A stretch of DNA of 64,000 bases from Clostridium fallax (GCF_900129365.1 NZ_FQVM01000013.1:1-64000), one strand, 5' to 3'; shown: positions 9,634-18,743, counted from the stretch's first letter. Numbers and translations are program-made. The notes: a model not told the origin generated them from the sequence alone.

Positions 9634-9754
9634 TGACCCACCCTCCAAACTTATAAATATAGTTAATTATATCATAAATTATTAATTAATGCTTTAAAAT
9701 TAGTATTTATTTAATTACTCTTGAATATGATTATTTAGAAGGGGGAAAAACTTT

Positions 9755-10507
9755 ATGAAGAAAAATGGAAAGATTTTATATAGTTTTTTATTTGTTTTGC
9801 TTGGTTTTGTCTTTTATTTTAATAATTTTTTAAAAGATAATAATACTAATAATCCTATATTTTCTGTTAATAAAGAAGAAAAAGTATTATCTTTAACTTT
9901 TGACATAAATTGGGCAGAAACAGAATATCTTTATAACATATTAGATGTATTAGATAAATATAATGTTAAGGGAACTTTTTTTCTTATGGGGAGGTGGATA
10001 AACTATAGTGATGAAAACATAGAAAAATTAAAAGAAATAAAAAATAGAGGTCATGAATTAGGAAATCATAGTTATATACATCCTATGTTTACTAATATAA
10101 GTAAAGAAAGGATGATATCTGAAATAAAAAAAACAGAAGATGTTATTATGGAGCATACAGGAATAAAAACTAATTTATTTAGGTGTCCAAGTGGTGACTA
10201 TAATGAAGAAGTAATAAAAACTGTAAATAGTATAGGATATTTTCCAATACAATGGGATGTGGATAGTTTAGACTGGAAACAATTAGGGCTTGATAAAGAA
10301 TATAATAGGGTTATAAAAAATGTAAAGCCTGGATCTATAGTATTATTCCATAATAATGGTAAATTTACGCCTGAAAATTTAGACAAGATTATAAGTAATC
10401 TTAAAGAGCAAAATTATTCATTTTTGACAGTAGGAGAAATGATATATAAAGAAGACTATATAGTAGATAACAACGGTATACAGCATAAGAACAGCTTAAA
10501 TAATTAA
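9755..10507 (+). CDS. Polysaccharide deacetylase, PdaB-like
   Basis: A 250-residue NodB-fold (CE4) enzyme with an N-terminal membrane anchor or signal (residues ~5-24). Motif 1 is LTFDINWAE in place of the classical TFDDG. Motif 2 is GHELGNHSYIHP with the metal-ligand histidines, and RCPSGDY supplies the Arg motif. FDxxW in motif 1 resembles PdaB-type sporulation proteins, so a cortex or cell-wall peptidoglycan target is likely, with true deacetylase activity uncertain. The ribosome site is AGAAGGGGG. It is monocistronic. Confidence 0.85.
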   Translation: MKKNGKILYSFLFVLLGFVFYFNNFLKDNNTNNPIFSVNKEEKVLSLTFDINWAETEYLYNILDVLDKYNVKGTFFLMGRWINYSDENIEKLKEIKNRGHELGNHSYIHPMFTNISKERMISEIKKTEDVIMEHTGIKTNLFRCPSGDYNEEVIKTVNSIGYFPIQWDVDSLDWKQLGLDKEYNRVIKNVKPGSIVLFHNNGKFTPENLDKIISNLKEQNYSFLTVGEMIYKEDYIVDNNGIQHKNSLNN

Positions 10508-10637
10508 AATATGTATTAAAAAATTGGTATTAAATGTATTATAATGGAAATAAGTTATTTAACTTTTACATTATAATAAACATCTAATATACAAATATAT
10601 AAATTAGTGTAAAATACAATGGGAGAGAGGGGTTAAC

Positions 10638-11294
10638 ATGGAGAATTTAATGTTAAACAATAAAATTTATCTTGAGGGAGTTGTAGCTTCTGATCTTGAA
10701 TTTAGTCATGAAATGTATGGAGAAGGATTTTATACTTTTGGGTTAGAAGTAGTAAGACTTAGTGACTCAAAAGATATTCTAAATGTAACTGTTTCCGAGA
10801 GATTAATAACTAATATGAATTTAAAAATTGGGGATGAAATAATTGTTGATGGTCAATTAAGATCATATAATAAGTTTATAGATGGAGCAAATAAACTTAT
10901 ATTAACAGTATTTGCAAGAAATATTGAGTTTTGTACTGAGAGAAGCAAAAATCCAAATGAAATATTCTTAGACGGATATATATGTAAGTCTCCAGTATAT
11001 AGAACAACACCTTTTGGAAGAGAAATTGCAGATGTGCTTTTAGCCGTTAATAGAGCCTATAATAAATCAGATTATATACCAACTATAGCTTGGGGAAGAA
11101 ATTCAAGATTTTGTCAATCTTTAAAAGTTGGAGATAATATAAGAATTTGGGGTAGACTTCAAAGCAGGGAATATCAAAAGAAAATTTCTGAAAATGAAAC
11201 TGTAAAGAAGGTAGCTTATGAGGTATCAATTTCTAAAATGGAATTGGTTGAAAAGGATTCCCTTGAAGAGGACAAAGAAAATATTGTAATTTAA
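10638..11294 (+). CDS. Single-stranded DNA-binding protein-like protein with two OB folds
   Basis: A 218-residue protein. Residues ~7-105 resemble an OB fold (KIYLEGVVASDLEFSHE, DEIIVDGQLRSYNK, VFARNIEF). A second one at ~110-205 carries the SSB-like stretch GREIADVLLAVNRAYNKSDY, then IAWGRNSRFCQSLKVGD and IRIWGRLQSREY. This duplicated form is widespread in clostridia. It lacks the acidic SSB tail seen in the main SSB, although the last residues are acidic (EEDKEN). It is probably a cytoplasmic accessory ssDNA-binding protein. GAGAGGGG precedes the ATG. Confidence 0.8.
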   Translation: MENLMLNNKIYLEGVVASDLEFSHEMYGEGFYTFGLEVVRLSDSKDILNVTVSERLITNMNLKIGDEIIVDGQLRSYNKFIDGANKLILTVFARNIEFCTERSKNPNEIFLDGYICKSPVYRTTPFGREIADVLLAVNRAYNKSDYIPTIAWGRNSRFCQSLKVGDNIRIWGRLQSREYQKKISENETVKKVAYEVSISKMELVEKDSLEEDKENIVI

Positions 11295-11310
11295 AGGTAT
11301 AATCTAATAT

Positions 11311-11342
11311 AAAAACCTAGCAATTTTTGCTAGGTTTTTATT
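11311..11342 (+). terminator. Rho-independent terminator
   Basis: AAAAACCTAGCA pairs with TGCTAGGTTTTT and is followed by ATT. It ends the SSB-like gene and faces the convergent dapH. Confidence 0.85.
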
Positions 11343-11377
11343 ACTTATTTAGATGAAAATAATAAAAAGCTTATTTA

Positions 11378-12088
11378 TTATTTTCTTAAATCATCTAAAA
11401 GTTGAGTCTTATCTTTTGTTTGATTATCTACATGTTTTATTATTTTTGCAGGTGTACCAGCAACAACAACTCCGGCAGGAACATCTTCTACAACAACAGA
11501 ACCTGCAGCAACAACGGAACCTTTACCTATTTTTACTCCTTCTAGGATAACTGCATTAGCACCTATTAAAACATCATCTTCTATTGTACAAGGAGATTTT
11601 GAAGGTGGTTCTAAAACTCCAGCAACAACAGCACCAGCACCTAAGTGAACTCTCTTACCAAGTTTTCCACGAGCACCAACAACTGCATTCATATCTACCA
11701 TAGTACCTTCACCTATTTCAGCACCGATGTTTATAACAGCTCCCATCATTATTACTGCATTTTTACCAATAGAAACTCTATCTCTTATTATAGCACCGGG
11801 CTCTATACGAGCTTCTATATCTAATAAGTTAAGCATTGGAATAGCAGAATTTCTTCTATCATTTTCTAATCTGTAATGATTTATTTTATTTTTATTTTCT
11901 TCAATTAATTTTAATATAGAGTCTTTTTCTCCTACTAAAATATAAAAATTACCATTACCATACCATTCAATATTAGTTTTATCTACCTCACATAAATCTC
12001 CATTTATGTATGCTTTAATTGGTGTTGATTTTTTAGATTCCTTTATAAATCTAGCAATTTCATAAGGATCTGTAAAATTGTAATCCAT
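11378..12088 (-). CDS. dapH: Tetrahydrodipicolinate N-acetyltransferase
   Basis: Acetyl-CoA dependent N-acetylation of tetrahydrodipicolinate, a step of the acetylase branch of the DAP/lysine pathway. At 236 residues it has the family's usual length, starting MDYNFTDPYEIARFIKES at an ATG with AAAGGA 7 bases upstream. The longer frame to 12154 adds an unrelated leader. The C-terminal two thirds are left-handed beta-helix hexapeptide repeats (IGKNAVIMMGAVI, IGEGTMVDMNAVVGARG, IGANAVILEGVKIGKGSVVAAGSVV). It is transcribed alone, away from the asd-dapA-dapB operon at 18-20.6 kb. Confidence 0.95.
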   Translation of the reverse strand: MDYNFTDPYEIARFIKESKKSTPIKAYINGDLCEVDKTNIEWYGNGNFYILVGEKDSILKLIEENKNKINHYRLENDRRNSAIPMLNLLDIEARIEPGAIIRDRVSIGKNAVIMMGAVINIGAEIGEGTMVDMNAVVGARGKLGKRVHLGAGAVVAGVLEPPSKSPCTIEDDVLIGANAVILEGVKIGKGSVVAAGSVVVEDVPAGVVVAGTPAKIIKHVDNQTKDKTQLLDDLRK

Positions 12089-12253
12089 TTTATCATCCTT
12101 TCTTACTGTTTTTAAACTTTCATTACAAAATTTATTATAATCAAAATTTATCAAATATTAAAGGGTATTGTTAAATTTTATATTAGAATAGCCTTTATTT
12201 ATTTTTATATTGGAGTAAAATAATATTAGAATTATAAGGTGAGGTGATTTTAG

Positions 12254-12793
12254 TTGGGTAAATTGAATAAAGGATATGTTCAGATATATACAGGAAATGG
12301 AAAGGGTAAAACTACTGCAGCGGTTGGATTAGCTTTTAGAGCTGTAGGAGATGGAATGAAAGTTTTTATGATTCAATTTTTAAAAACAGGAAAAACAGGA
12401 GAATTAGTTTCTGCTAAAAAGTTTTATCCAGACCTTCAAATTTTTAGATTTGAGAAAAAAAGAGGCTTTGTTTGGACTTTAAAGGATGAGGAAATAGAAG
12501 AGTTAAAAAAAGAAATAAAAATAGCCTATGAATTTGCTTTAAAGGTTTTAGAAGAAAATCAATGTGATATATTAATTTTAGATGAGATAATGGGGGTTTT
12601 AGGCAATAAATTTCTTACTATAGAAGATGTTATAAGATTAATAGAGTCAAAGCCAGAAAATATGGAGCTTATAATGACTGGAAGAAATGTACCTAAGGAA
12701 ATAATAGATAAAGCAGATTTAGTTTCAGAAATGAAGGATATAAAACATTACTTTAATGAAGGAGTACCAGCTAGAGAGGGGATAGAATTTTAA
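12254..12793 (+). CDS. Cob(I)yrinic acid a,c-diamide adenosyltransferase (CobO/BtuR type)
   Basis: A 179-residue P-loop enzyme that transfers the adenosyl group of ATP to cob(I)alamin or its corrinoid precursors. It shows YTGNGKGKTTAAVGLAFRA (Walker A, ~residues 10-28), MIQFLKTGKTGE and the Walker B-like ILILDEI. The start is TTG, 7-8 bases after GAGGTGAT; no ATG fits the family N-terminus. The last base of its stop codon is the first base of the next gene's ATG, so the two are translationally coupled. I see no cobalamin riboswitch in the ~100 bases upstream. Confidence 0.92.
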   Translation: MGKLNKGYVQIYTGNGKGKTTAAVGLAFRAVGDGMKVFMIQFLKTGKTGELVSAKKFYPDLQIFRFEKKRGFVWTLKDEEIEELKKEIKIAYEFALKVLEENQCDILILDEIMGVLGNKFLTIEDVIRLIESKPENMELIMTGRNVPKEIIDKADLVSEMKDIKHYFNEGVPAREGIEF

Positions 12794-13929
12794 TGAATCA
12801 CAATCTAAATGCAATAGAGATATCTGGTATTAGAAAATTCTATAATAAGGTAAGAGAAGTAAATGGAGCTATTTCCCTTACCTTAGGTCAACCGGATTGC
12901 CCAGTTCCTAAGGGAATAAAAGAAGAAATAGTAAGAGCTTTAGAAGAAAATAAAACTGTATATACGCCTAATGCTGGAATTGATTCTTTAAGGAGAGAAA
13001 TATCATTATACTTAAAAGAAAGAGGTATAAAATATAAAGAAGAGGATATTTGTATAACTGTAGGTGGTAGTGAAGGATTATACTCAGTAATATCTGCTTT
13101 AATAAATCCTAAGGATAAAGTTTTAATTCCTAATCCTTCTTATCCAGCTTATGAAAATATAGTTAAAATTTTAGGTGGAGAAGTTATAAATTATTCCTTA
13201 AAAGAAAATTTCACTTTAGATATAAAGGAAATAGAAAAAGCTTTAGAGGAAAATAACATTAAGGTTTTAGTTTTATCTTTTCCAACTAATCCAACTGGTG
13301 CTATTTTATCTAAAAAAGATAGGGAAGATTTATTTAATCTTTTAAAGGATAAGGATATAGCTATTATTACAGATGAAATATATGAGGCATTGTGTTTTGA
13401 AGAATATTATTCAATAGCACAAAAAGAAGAAGTTTTGGATAAAGTTATATATGTAAGCGGATTTTCTAAGATGTTTTCAATGACTGGATTAAGAGTTGGA
13501 TATTTTTGTGCTAAAGAACCATATATGAAAAATATTATGAAAGTACATCAATATAATGTATCTTGTGCACCATCTATAGCTCAATATGGAGTATTATATG
13601 GATTAAAGCATTGTAAAGAAGATGTGAAAATTATGAAAGAAGAATTTATAAGAAGAAAAGATTACGTAGTAAATAAGCTTAGAGAAATAGGAATAGAATC
13701 TGTTGATCCTAAAGGAGCTTTTTATATTTTTGCAGATATAAGAAAATTTAATCTTTCATCAGAAGATTTTTGTAGTAAACTCTTATATAAAGGAAAGGTT
13801 GCTTGTGTTCCTGGAACAGCTTTTGGAAGTCGTGGAGAGGGATTCATTAGAATATCTTATTGTTATAGTATTGAAGAGCTTAAAAAAGCGTTAAATAGAA
13901 TAGAAATCTTTATAAATAGCTTTAAATAA
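12793..13929 (+). CDS. PLP-dependent class I aminotransferase
   Basis: A 378-residue fold-type I aminotransferase: TLGQPDCPVPKGIKE near the N-terminus, NPSYPAYENI, SFPTNPTGAILS, ITDEIYEAL, and the PLP Schiff-base Lys226 in SGFSKMFSMTGLRVGY. Substrate cannot be read from the sequence. The family includes aspartate and N-acetyl-LL-diaminopimelate aminotransferases (PatA). With dapH next door and no other DAP aminotransferase visible, the PatA role is a reasonable inference. It overlaps the cobO-like gene by one base. Confidence 0.88.
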   Translation: MNHNLNAIEISGIRKFYNKVREVNGAISLTLGQPDCPVPKGIKEEIVRALEENKTVYTPNAGIDSLRREISLYLKERGIKYKEEDICITVGGSEGLYSVISALINPKDKVLIPNPSYPAYENIVKILGGEVINYSLKENFTLDIKEIEKALEENNIKVLVLSFPTNPTGAILSKKDREDLFNLLKDKDIAIITDEIYEALCFEEYYSIAQKEEVLDKVIYVSGFSKMFSMTGLRVGYFCAKEPYMKNIMKVHQYNVSCAPSIAQYGVLYGLKHCKEDVKIMKEEFIRRKDYVVNKLREIGIESVDPKGAFYIFADIRKFNLSSEDFCSKLLYKGKVACVPGTAFGSRGEGFIRISYCYSIEELKKALNRIEIFINSFK

Positions 13930-13999
13930 ATATTTATTAATTTTAGAATATAAATTTATCTTTAGTATAATAATATTATTAAAATAAAGTTAGAAATAA

Positions 14000-14036
14000 A
14001 AAAGACATGTAAAGTTTAAATTTTATATGTCTTTTC
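14000..14036 (+). terminator. Terminator after the aminotransferase gene
   Basis: AAAAGACATGTAAA pairs with TTTATATGTCTTTT (one G-U), followed by C and a T run. Confidence 0.65.
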
Positions 14037-14067
14037 TTTTAACTTTGTTATTTTTTAAAAATTCATA

Positions 14068-14095
14068 TTTACAAATAATAATTATTGTTTATAAT
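14068..14095 (+). promoter_or_regulatory. Probable tpx promoter
   Basis: TTTACA (14068-14073), 16 bases, TATAAT (14090-14095), 54 bases before the tpx start codon. Confidence 0.6.
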
Positions 14096-14149
14096 ATATG
14101 TATAAAGAGAAATAAATATTATTTAATATATAGAGAGGAGAATTTAATT

Positions 14150-14647
14150 ATGAAGGTTAAATTTCAAGGAGCGCCAGTAACATTATTAGGAAATCAAGTT
14201 AAAGTAGGAGATACTTTAAAGGACTTTACTGTTATAGATAATGAACTTAAACCAAGATCATTAAAAGATACTAAAGGAGTAAGAATATTCTTATCAGTAC
14301 CTTCTATAGATACTCCAGTTTGTGATATGGAAGTTAAAAAGTTTAATGAAGAAATAGAAAAATTAAAAGATATTAGTTGCTATACAATTTCTATGGATTT
14401 ACCTTTTGCTCAAGCTAGATGGTGTGGTGCAGAAGGAGTTAAAAATGTAGAAACTTTTTCAGATTATAAAGATAGGGAATTTGGTAAGGTTACAGGAACA
14501 TATATAGAGGAGCTAGGTTTATTAACTAGAGCATCTTTTATAGTAGATGAAAATAATAAGTTAATATTTGTTGAATATTTAGAAGAAATAACATCAGAAC
14601 CAAGTTATGATGTTATATTAAAAGAAGCAAAAAATGCAATGAAATAA
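14150..14647 (+). CDS. tpx: Thiol peroxidase
   Basis: A Tpx-type peroxiredoxin of 165 residues that reduces H2O2 and alkyl hydroperoxides in the cytoplasm with thioredoxin. The peroxidatic Cys58 lies in PSIDTPVCDMEV and the resolving Cys92 in FAQARWCGAEG, the normal two-Cys arrangement. The ATG at 14150, 8 bases after GAGAGGAG, gives the family N-terminus KVKFQGAPVTLLG. A longer open frame starting at 14027 covers the terminator and promoter and is not used. A terminator follows. Confidence 0.95.
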   Translation: MKVKFQGAPVTLLGNQVKVGDTLKDFTVIDNELKPRSLKDTKGVRIFLSVPSIDTPVCDMEVKKFNEEIEKLKDISCYTISMDLPFAQARWCGAEGVKNVETFSDYKDREFGKVTGTYIEELGLLTRASFIVDENNKLIFVEYLEEITSEPSYDVILKEAKNAMK

Positions 14648-14682
14648 GACTATGCTTTATAGTGTTTATGTTGTATTAAATT

Positions 14683-14712
14683 AAAAAAGAGCAATTAATT
14701 GCTCTTTTTTAA
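14683..14712. terminator. Bidirectional terminator after tpx
   Basis: AAAAAAGAGCAATT pairs with AATTGCTCTTTTTT; A and T runs flank it on both sides. Confidence 0.8.
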
Positions 14713-14729
14713 TTTTATGTAGAAATATT

Positions 14730-15029
14730 TTATTCACTTATGGTGTTTAATTTATAAGCCATAATGTTACTTACACCTATTAAAAGACCACATGATACAG
14801 AATATATTAATGGCTCTATATCAATTACATATATTCCTAAAATTCCTATAGCTAATAAGCTTATCATTGCAAAGCAAACACAAAAAAATCCTTGCCACCT
14901 TTGTTTAATGCTTAATTTTATTTTTATTTTCTTTGTAATTTGACATTTTTTATCAAGTAGTAGATAAATACTTTGACCTATTCCTAGTGCTAATATCATA
15001 GGTATTAATTGATATAATGTATTATTCAC
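14730..15029 (-). CDS. Small membrane protein of unknown function
   Basis: A 99-residue protein with three predicted membrane segments: ~8-26 (LIPMILALGIGQSIYLLL), ~47-68 (FFCVCFAMISLLAIGILGIYVI) and ~74-92. A basic loop (KKCQITKKIKIKLSIKQRW) lies between the first and second. The start is GTG with AAGGAGA 6 bases upstream. I do not recognise the family. It lies about 110 bases downstream of the histidine kinase gene in the same direction and might be co-transcribed with the two-component system. Confidence 0.7.
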   Translation of the reverse strand: MNNTLYQLIPMILALGIGQSIYLLLDKKCQITKKIKIKLSIKQRWQGFFCVCFAMISLLAIGILGIYVIDIEPLIYSVSCGLLIGVSNIMAYKLNTISE

Positions 15030-15140
15030 AGTATTTCTCCTTTTTTAGATAAATAAATTTATATTATGTAAATTATATATATTTCTAATACAAATTATAA
15101 CATAATTTTTTTAAAAGTTTTGTAATTAAGATTATATTTT

Positions 15141-16157
15141 CTAGTATTTTATTAAGGTGTTATTGCCTATAGGAAAAATAATATTTACTTTAGTACCTAT
15201 ATTATATTTAGAGGTTAGGCTTAAACCTAATCCTAAATTTTCACAAAGTTTTTTGCATAAATAAAGACCAATACCAGTAGATTTACCATAAGTTCTTCCA
15301 TTTTCACCGGTAAACCCTTTTAAAAATACTCTATTAACATCTTTATCTATAATACCTACTCCATTATCTTCAATAGTTAAGATAGTATTATTTTTATTTT
15401 CCTTAGAATATATTTTTATTATAGCATTTTCTGATTTAGAGTATTTTATGGAGTTCCCTATTATTTGATTTAATATAAATTCAATCCATTTTGAATCGCT
15501 ATATACAAATCCATTTAGCTTATGAATATCAAGAATTATTTTTTTTCTTATAAAATCTCTAGAGTTTTTTTTCACCGTATTAGTAACTACGGTTTTTAAT
15601 GAGAATTTCTTTACAATATAATCTTTATTAACTTCATTGCTCCTGGAATAATAAAGAACTTGATCAATAAATCCTTCTATTTTTTTTATTTCATATCCTA
15701 TACTATTTGTTATGGAATTTTCATTATTTTCTATAATTAATCTAGTAGAGGCTATAGGAGTTTTAATTTCATGAACCCAGGTTTCTATATATTCTCTATA
15801 ATCTTTTTGAATATCTCTATATTTATTTACATGTTCATGCATATTTTTATTAACATCTTTTAATACGTCATATATAATTTTCCCTTCAATAAAGTTCGGT
15901 TTTTTTATAACTTCTGGTAATAAATATTTTTTATCTAAGTTATTTAAAACTCCAGATATTTCATCATAATATATTTTATATTTAATCAATTCTATTAGAA
16001 TATAGGAAAGAAGAGGTAAAAACCATATTAAAAAAATTAAAAATATAATTATTATTGACATATTTCCAATTATCATAATAATTGAAATAAATAAAAATAA
16101 CATTAAATTTATAAATAAAAATAAAAATTTATCTTTAAAATAATCTAATATTCTCAT
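15141..16157 (-). CDS. Sensor histidine kinase with short membrane domain
   Basis: A 338-residue kinase with two membrane helices at ~11-31 and ~33-57 and almost no external loop, like the intramembrane-sensing (BceS/VncS-type) kinases. A HisKA domain with phospho-acceptor His129 in WVHEIKTPIAS follows. The HATPase domain has the N box (ILNQIIGNSIKYS), DNGVGI and STGIGLYL. The start ATG overlaps the regulator's stop by 4 bases (ATGA). Such kinases usually sit beside an ABC transporter that senses antimicrobial peptides; none is present here. The signal is unknown. Confidence 0.92.
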   Translation of the reverse strand: MRILDYFKDKFLFLFINLMLFLFISIIMIIGNMSIIIIFLIFLIWFLPLLSYILIELIKYKIYYDEISGVLNNLDKKYLLPEVIKKPNFIEGKIIYDVLKDVNKNMHEHVNKYRDIQKDYREYIETWVHEIKTPIASTRLIIENNENSITNSIGYEIKKIEGFIDQVLYYSRSNEVNKDYIVKKFSLKTVVTNTVKKNSRDFIRKKIILDIHKLNGFVYSDSKWIEFILNQIIGNSIKYSKSENAIIKIYSKENKNNTILTIEDNGVGIIDKDVNRVFLKGFTGENGRTYGKSTGIGLYLCKKLCENLGLGLSLTSKYNIGTKVNIIFPIGNNTLIKY

Positions 16158-16825
16158 GGCATTATGTATCCTAACCCTCTTCTAGTTTCAATAATATTCT
16201 TTAAACCTAGTTCTTCTAATTTTTTTCTAAGCCTTGTAATATTTACAGATAAGGTGTTATCATCTACAAATATGTCTGAATTCCATAAATAATCCATTAA
16301 ATCTTCTCTGGATACTATATTACCTTTATTCTTTATTAAATATGAAATAATTCTAATTTCGTTTTTAGTTAAGTCTATAGAATTATTTTTATAATTTATA
16401 GTTCCATTAGATAAATTAAGATTTAAGCCTTTATAAGATAATATATGGGAGGTAAAATCTTTTCCATATATTCTTTTTAATATAGCAGAAATTCTAGCTA
16501 ATAATATTTGTGTATTATAAGGTTTTGCTATAAAATCATCTGCACCTAAATTCATGCTCATAAGTTCATCTACATCATTATCTCTACTAGTAACTATAAT
16601 TATAGGCACACTAGACTTTTTCCTCAATTCTTTGCATATATAATATCCATCGAATACAGGTAAATTTATATCTAAAAGTATTAAGTCTGGTTTTATACTT
16701 TCTATATAATTAAATATATTTTCAAAATTTGTAGGAGTAAAAACTTCATAACCATATTTAGTAAGATAAGTCTTTAATTCATTCCTTATTATTTCAGCAT
16801 CTTCTATAATAGCTATTTTATACAT
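16154..16825 (-). CDS. OmpR-family response regulator
   Basis: A 223-residue regulator. The receiver domain (1-~115) has the acidic pair E8/D9, phospho-acceptor Asp52 in LILLDINLP and the conserved Lys in FIAKPYN. The C-terminal winged helix (~125-223) carries LTKNEIRIISYLIKN and VNITRLRKKL. The ATG at 16825 with AAAGGA 9 bases upstream is preferred over an ATG 18 bases further up that lacks a ribosome site. It is the first gene of a two-gene operon with the kinase. Targets cannot be inferred. Confidence 0.93.
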   Translation of the reverse strand: MYKIAIIEDAEIIRNELKTYLTKYGYEVFTPTNFENIFNYIESIKPDLILLDINLPVFDGYYICKELRKKSSVPIIIVTSRDNDVDELMSMNLGADDFIAKPYNTQILLARISAILKRIYGKDFTSHILSYKGLNLNLSNGTINYKNNSIDLTKNEIRIISYLIKNKGNIVSREDLMDYLWNSDIFVDDNTLSVNITRLRKKLEELGLKNIIETRRGLGYIMP

Positions 16826-17055
16826 TTTAACTATTCCTTTCATTATAAAGTTTTATATAAAATTTTATGTTTTTTTATATTTAATTTATTAATCTTAATA
16901 TTAGTATAAATAAAAAATTGAATTATAACAATTTTACTATTATAAATTACAAGTAAATTTTTATGAATGAAGTTTTTTAAAAGTAAAAAATATGAATATA
17001 GTTTCATCTTTTGGTAATAATAACATGTATAGATTTTATTCAGAGGTGAAATGCG

Positions 17056-17697
17056 TTGAGAATACCTAAGCATATAGGAATAATTCCAGATGGAAATAGA
17101 AGATGGGCAAAGAATAATGGTATGGGAAAGGAAGAGGGATATGATAAGGGAATAGATCCAGGGCTAGAGCTTTTTAAGTTGTGTGAAAAAACAGGAATAA
17201 ATGAGATAACCTATTATGGTTTTACAGTAGATAATACTAAAAGACCTAAAGAGCAAAGAATAGCCTTTACTAAAGCTTGTATTGATGCAGTTGAATTACT
17301 TTCAAAGGAAAATGCAGAGCTTTTAGTGATTGGAAATATAGAATCTAAAATGTTCCCTAAAGAATTACTTCCTTATACTAAAAGAAGAACTTTTGGAAAG
17401 GGGGGAATAAAAGTTAATTTTTTAGTTAATTATGGTTGGGAGTGGGACTTAAATAATCTAAAAAAATCAGATTCTTCAAAGAAAAACATAATAAATAATA
17501 TAAATTCTAATGATATATCTAGAGTAGATTTAATAATAAGATGGGGCGGAAGAAGAAGATTAAGTGGATTTTTACCAGTTCAATCTATATATGCAGACTT
17601 TTATGTTATAGAAGACTTTTGGCCAGAATTTAAAACAGAGCATTTTTATAATGCTTTAAATTGGTATGATAAACAAGATATAACTTTAGGAGGATAA
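17056..17697 (+). CDS. Short, divergent cis-prenyltransferase (undecaprenyl diphosphate synthase family)
   Basis: A 213-residue UppS-family protein starting at TTG, 6 bases after GAGGTGA. The phosphate-binding motif HIGIIPDGNRRWAKN contains the catalytic Asp12, and VDLIIRWGGRRRLSGFLP matches the IRTGGE..RLSNFL region. It is about 30 residues shorter than typical UppS. SxENWxRP is replaced by TVDNTKRP, and the Mg-binding Glu of YAELYF is Asp (YADFYV). It may be a paralogue with another chain length or acceptor; the standard uppS is not in the window. Membrane-associated isoprenoid synthesis is likely. Confidence 0.85.
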   Translation: MRIPKHIGIIPDGNRRWAKNNGMGKEEGYDKGIDPGLELFKLCEKTGINEITYYGFTVDNTKRPKEQRIAFTKACIDAVELLSKENAELLVIGNIESKMFPKELLPYTKRRTFGKGGIKVNFLVNYGWEWDLNNLKKSDSSKKNIINNINSNDISRVDLIIRWGGRRRLSGFLPVQSIYADFYVIEDFWPEFKTEHFYNALNWYDKQDITLGG

Positions 17698-17879
17698 TTT
17701 ATTATATTCCTTTATATAAAATGTTAAGTTAATGAAAGTATTTTTAATTTATGTTAAGTTTTAATAGTTATATTTTAAAGTTAGAATATAAATATATTGA
17801 AAATAACCTTTAAAAATACTATAAAAGATAGTTCTTTTTTAAATAACTATAGAAAACACTTACTTTCGCATAAAAAAAT

Positions 17880-17922
17880 GAGTTACTAAATATAAAAATT
17901 TAATTTTTATATTTAGTAACTC
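17880..17922. terminator. Long perfect inverted repeat, probable bidirectional terminator
   Basis: The 21-base arm beginning GAGTTACTAAATATAAAAA is repeated perfectly in inverse (17880-17900 / 17902-17922). It lies between the convergent prenyltransferase gene and dapB, with A-rich and T-rich flanks. Confidence 0.65.
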
Positions 17923-17972
17923 TTAAAATTTTAATTAGTAAATTAAATAATATTTTAAGTTTTAATATCTAT

Positions 17973-18731
17973 TTAAAAATCTAGTCCTAAAACATCCTCC
18001 ATATTATAAAGACCTGGAGTAGTTATAGGAGCCATAAATCTACAAGATTTTAAAGCACCAACTGCAAAAACATCTCTTGAAATAGCTTTATGAGATAATT
18101 CTATAACTTCACCTTCACCAGCAAAGATTATATCATGATCTCCAACTATACTACCACCTCTTATAGCATGAATACCAATTTCATTTTTTTCTCTTTTCAT
18201 TATTCCTTCTCTACCAAATTTATAATGAGTTTCATCTTTTAAAGAATTCTTAATTGAGTCAGCTAATAAAAGAGCAGTTCCACTTGGAGCATCTACTTTT
18301 TGATTATGATGCTTTTCTATTATTTCAATATCAAAGTTTTCATAAAGAATAGGAGCTACCTTTCTTGCAATAATGTTTAAAAGATTAATACCAACACTCA
18401 TATTAGCAGATTTAAATACAGGTATTACTTTAGATGTTTCATTAATTAAATTTAAATCTTCTGCTGAATAACCGGTGGTACATAATACTATTGGCTTATT
18501 TTTATCTTTACATAAGTCAACAAGACCTTTTAACGCTTCAGCTCTTGAAAAATCTAATAAGACATCAAAATCTATATTACAATCTTTTGGAGATGAAAAA
18601 ATAGGATAATCTTTATTTGAAGAATTTTTATCAATTCCTCCAACTATTTTTAAATCTTCATATTTATTTATTAAATTAGAGATAACTGTACCCATTTTGC
18701 CACAGCAACCACTTAATAATATTTTAACCAT
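17973..18731 (-). CDS. dapB: 4-hydroxy-tetrahydrodipicolinate reductase
   Basis: NAD(P)H-dependent reduction in the DAP/lysine pathway. At 252 residues it has an N-terminal Rossmann segment (KILLSGCCGKMGTVI) and LLDFSRAEAL. The substrate-binding signature is EIIEKHHNQKVDAPSGTA, with the catalytic His pair and Lys, and HAIRGGSIVGDH follows. It is the last gene of the asd-dapA-dapB operon, 12 bases downstream of dapA, and ends at a long inverted repeat. Confidence 0.97.
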   Translation of the reverse strand: MVKILLSGCCGKMGTVISNLINKYEDLKIVGGIDKNSSNKDYPIFSSPKDCNIDFDVLLDFSRAEALKGLVDLCKDKNKPIVLCTTGYSAEDLNLINETSKVIPVFKSANMSVGINLLNIIARKVAPILYENFDIEIIEKHHNQKVDAPSGTALLLADSIKNSLKDETHYKFGREGIMKREKNEIGIHAIRGGSIVGDHDIIFAGEGEVIELSHKAISRDVFAVGALKSCRFMAPITTPGLYNMEDVLGLDF

Positions 18732-18743
18732 AAAATCATTCCT

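Noticed and set aside
11353..11550. Open frame on the + strand with Gln/Leu runs
   Set aside because: It is the reverse of the dapH hexapeptide-repeat region and has no ribosome site.
12155..12253. Possible cobalamin riboswitch upstream of the CobO-type gene
   Set aside because: Under 100 bases available and no B12-box-like sequence.
16843..17073. Minus-strand frame of 76 codons upstream of the response regulator
   Set aside because: AT-rich, composition of random sequence, overlaps the prenyltransferase start and has no ribosome site.
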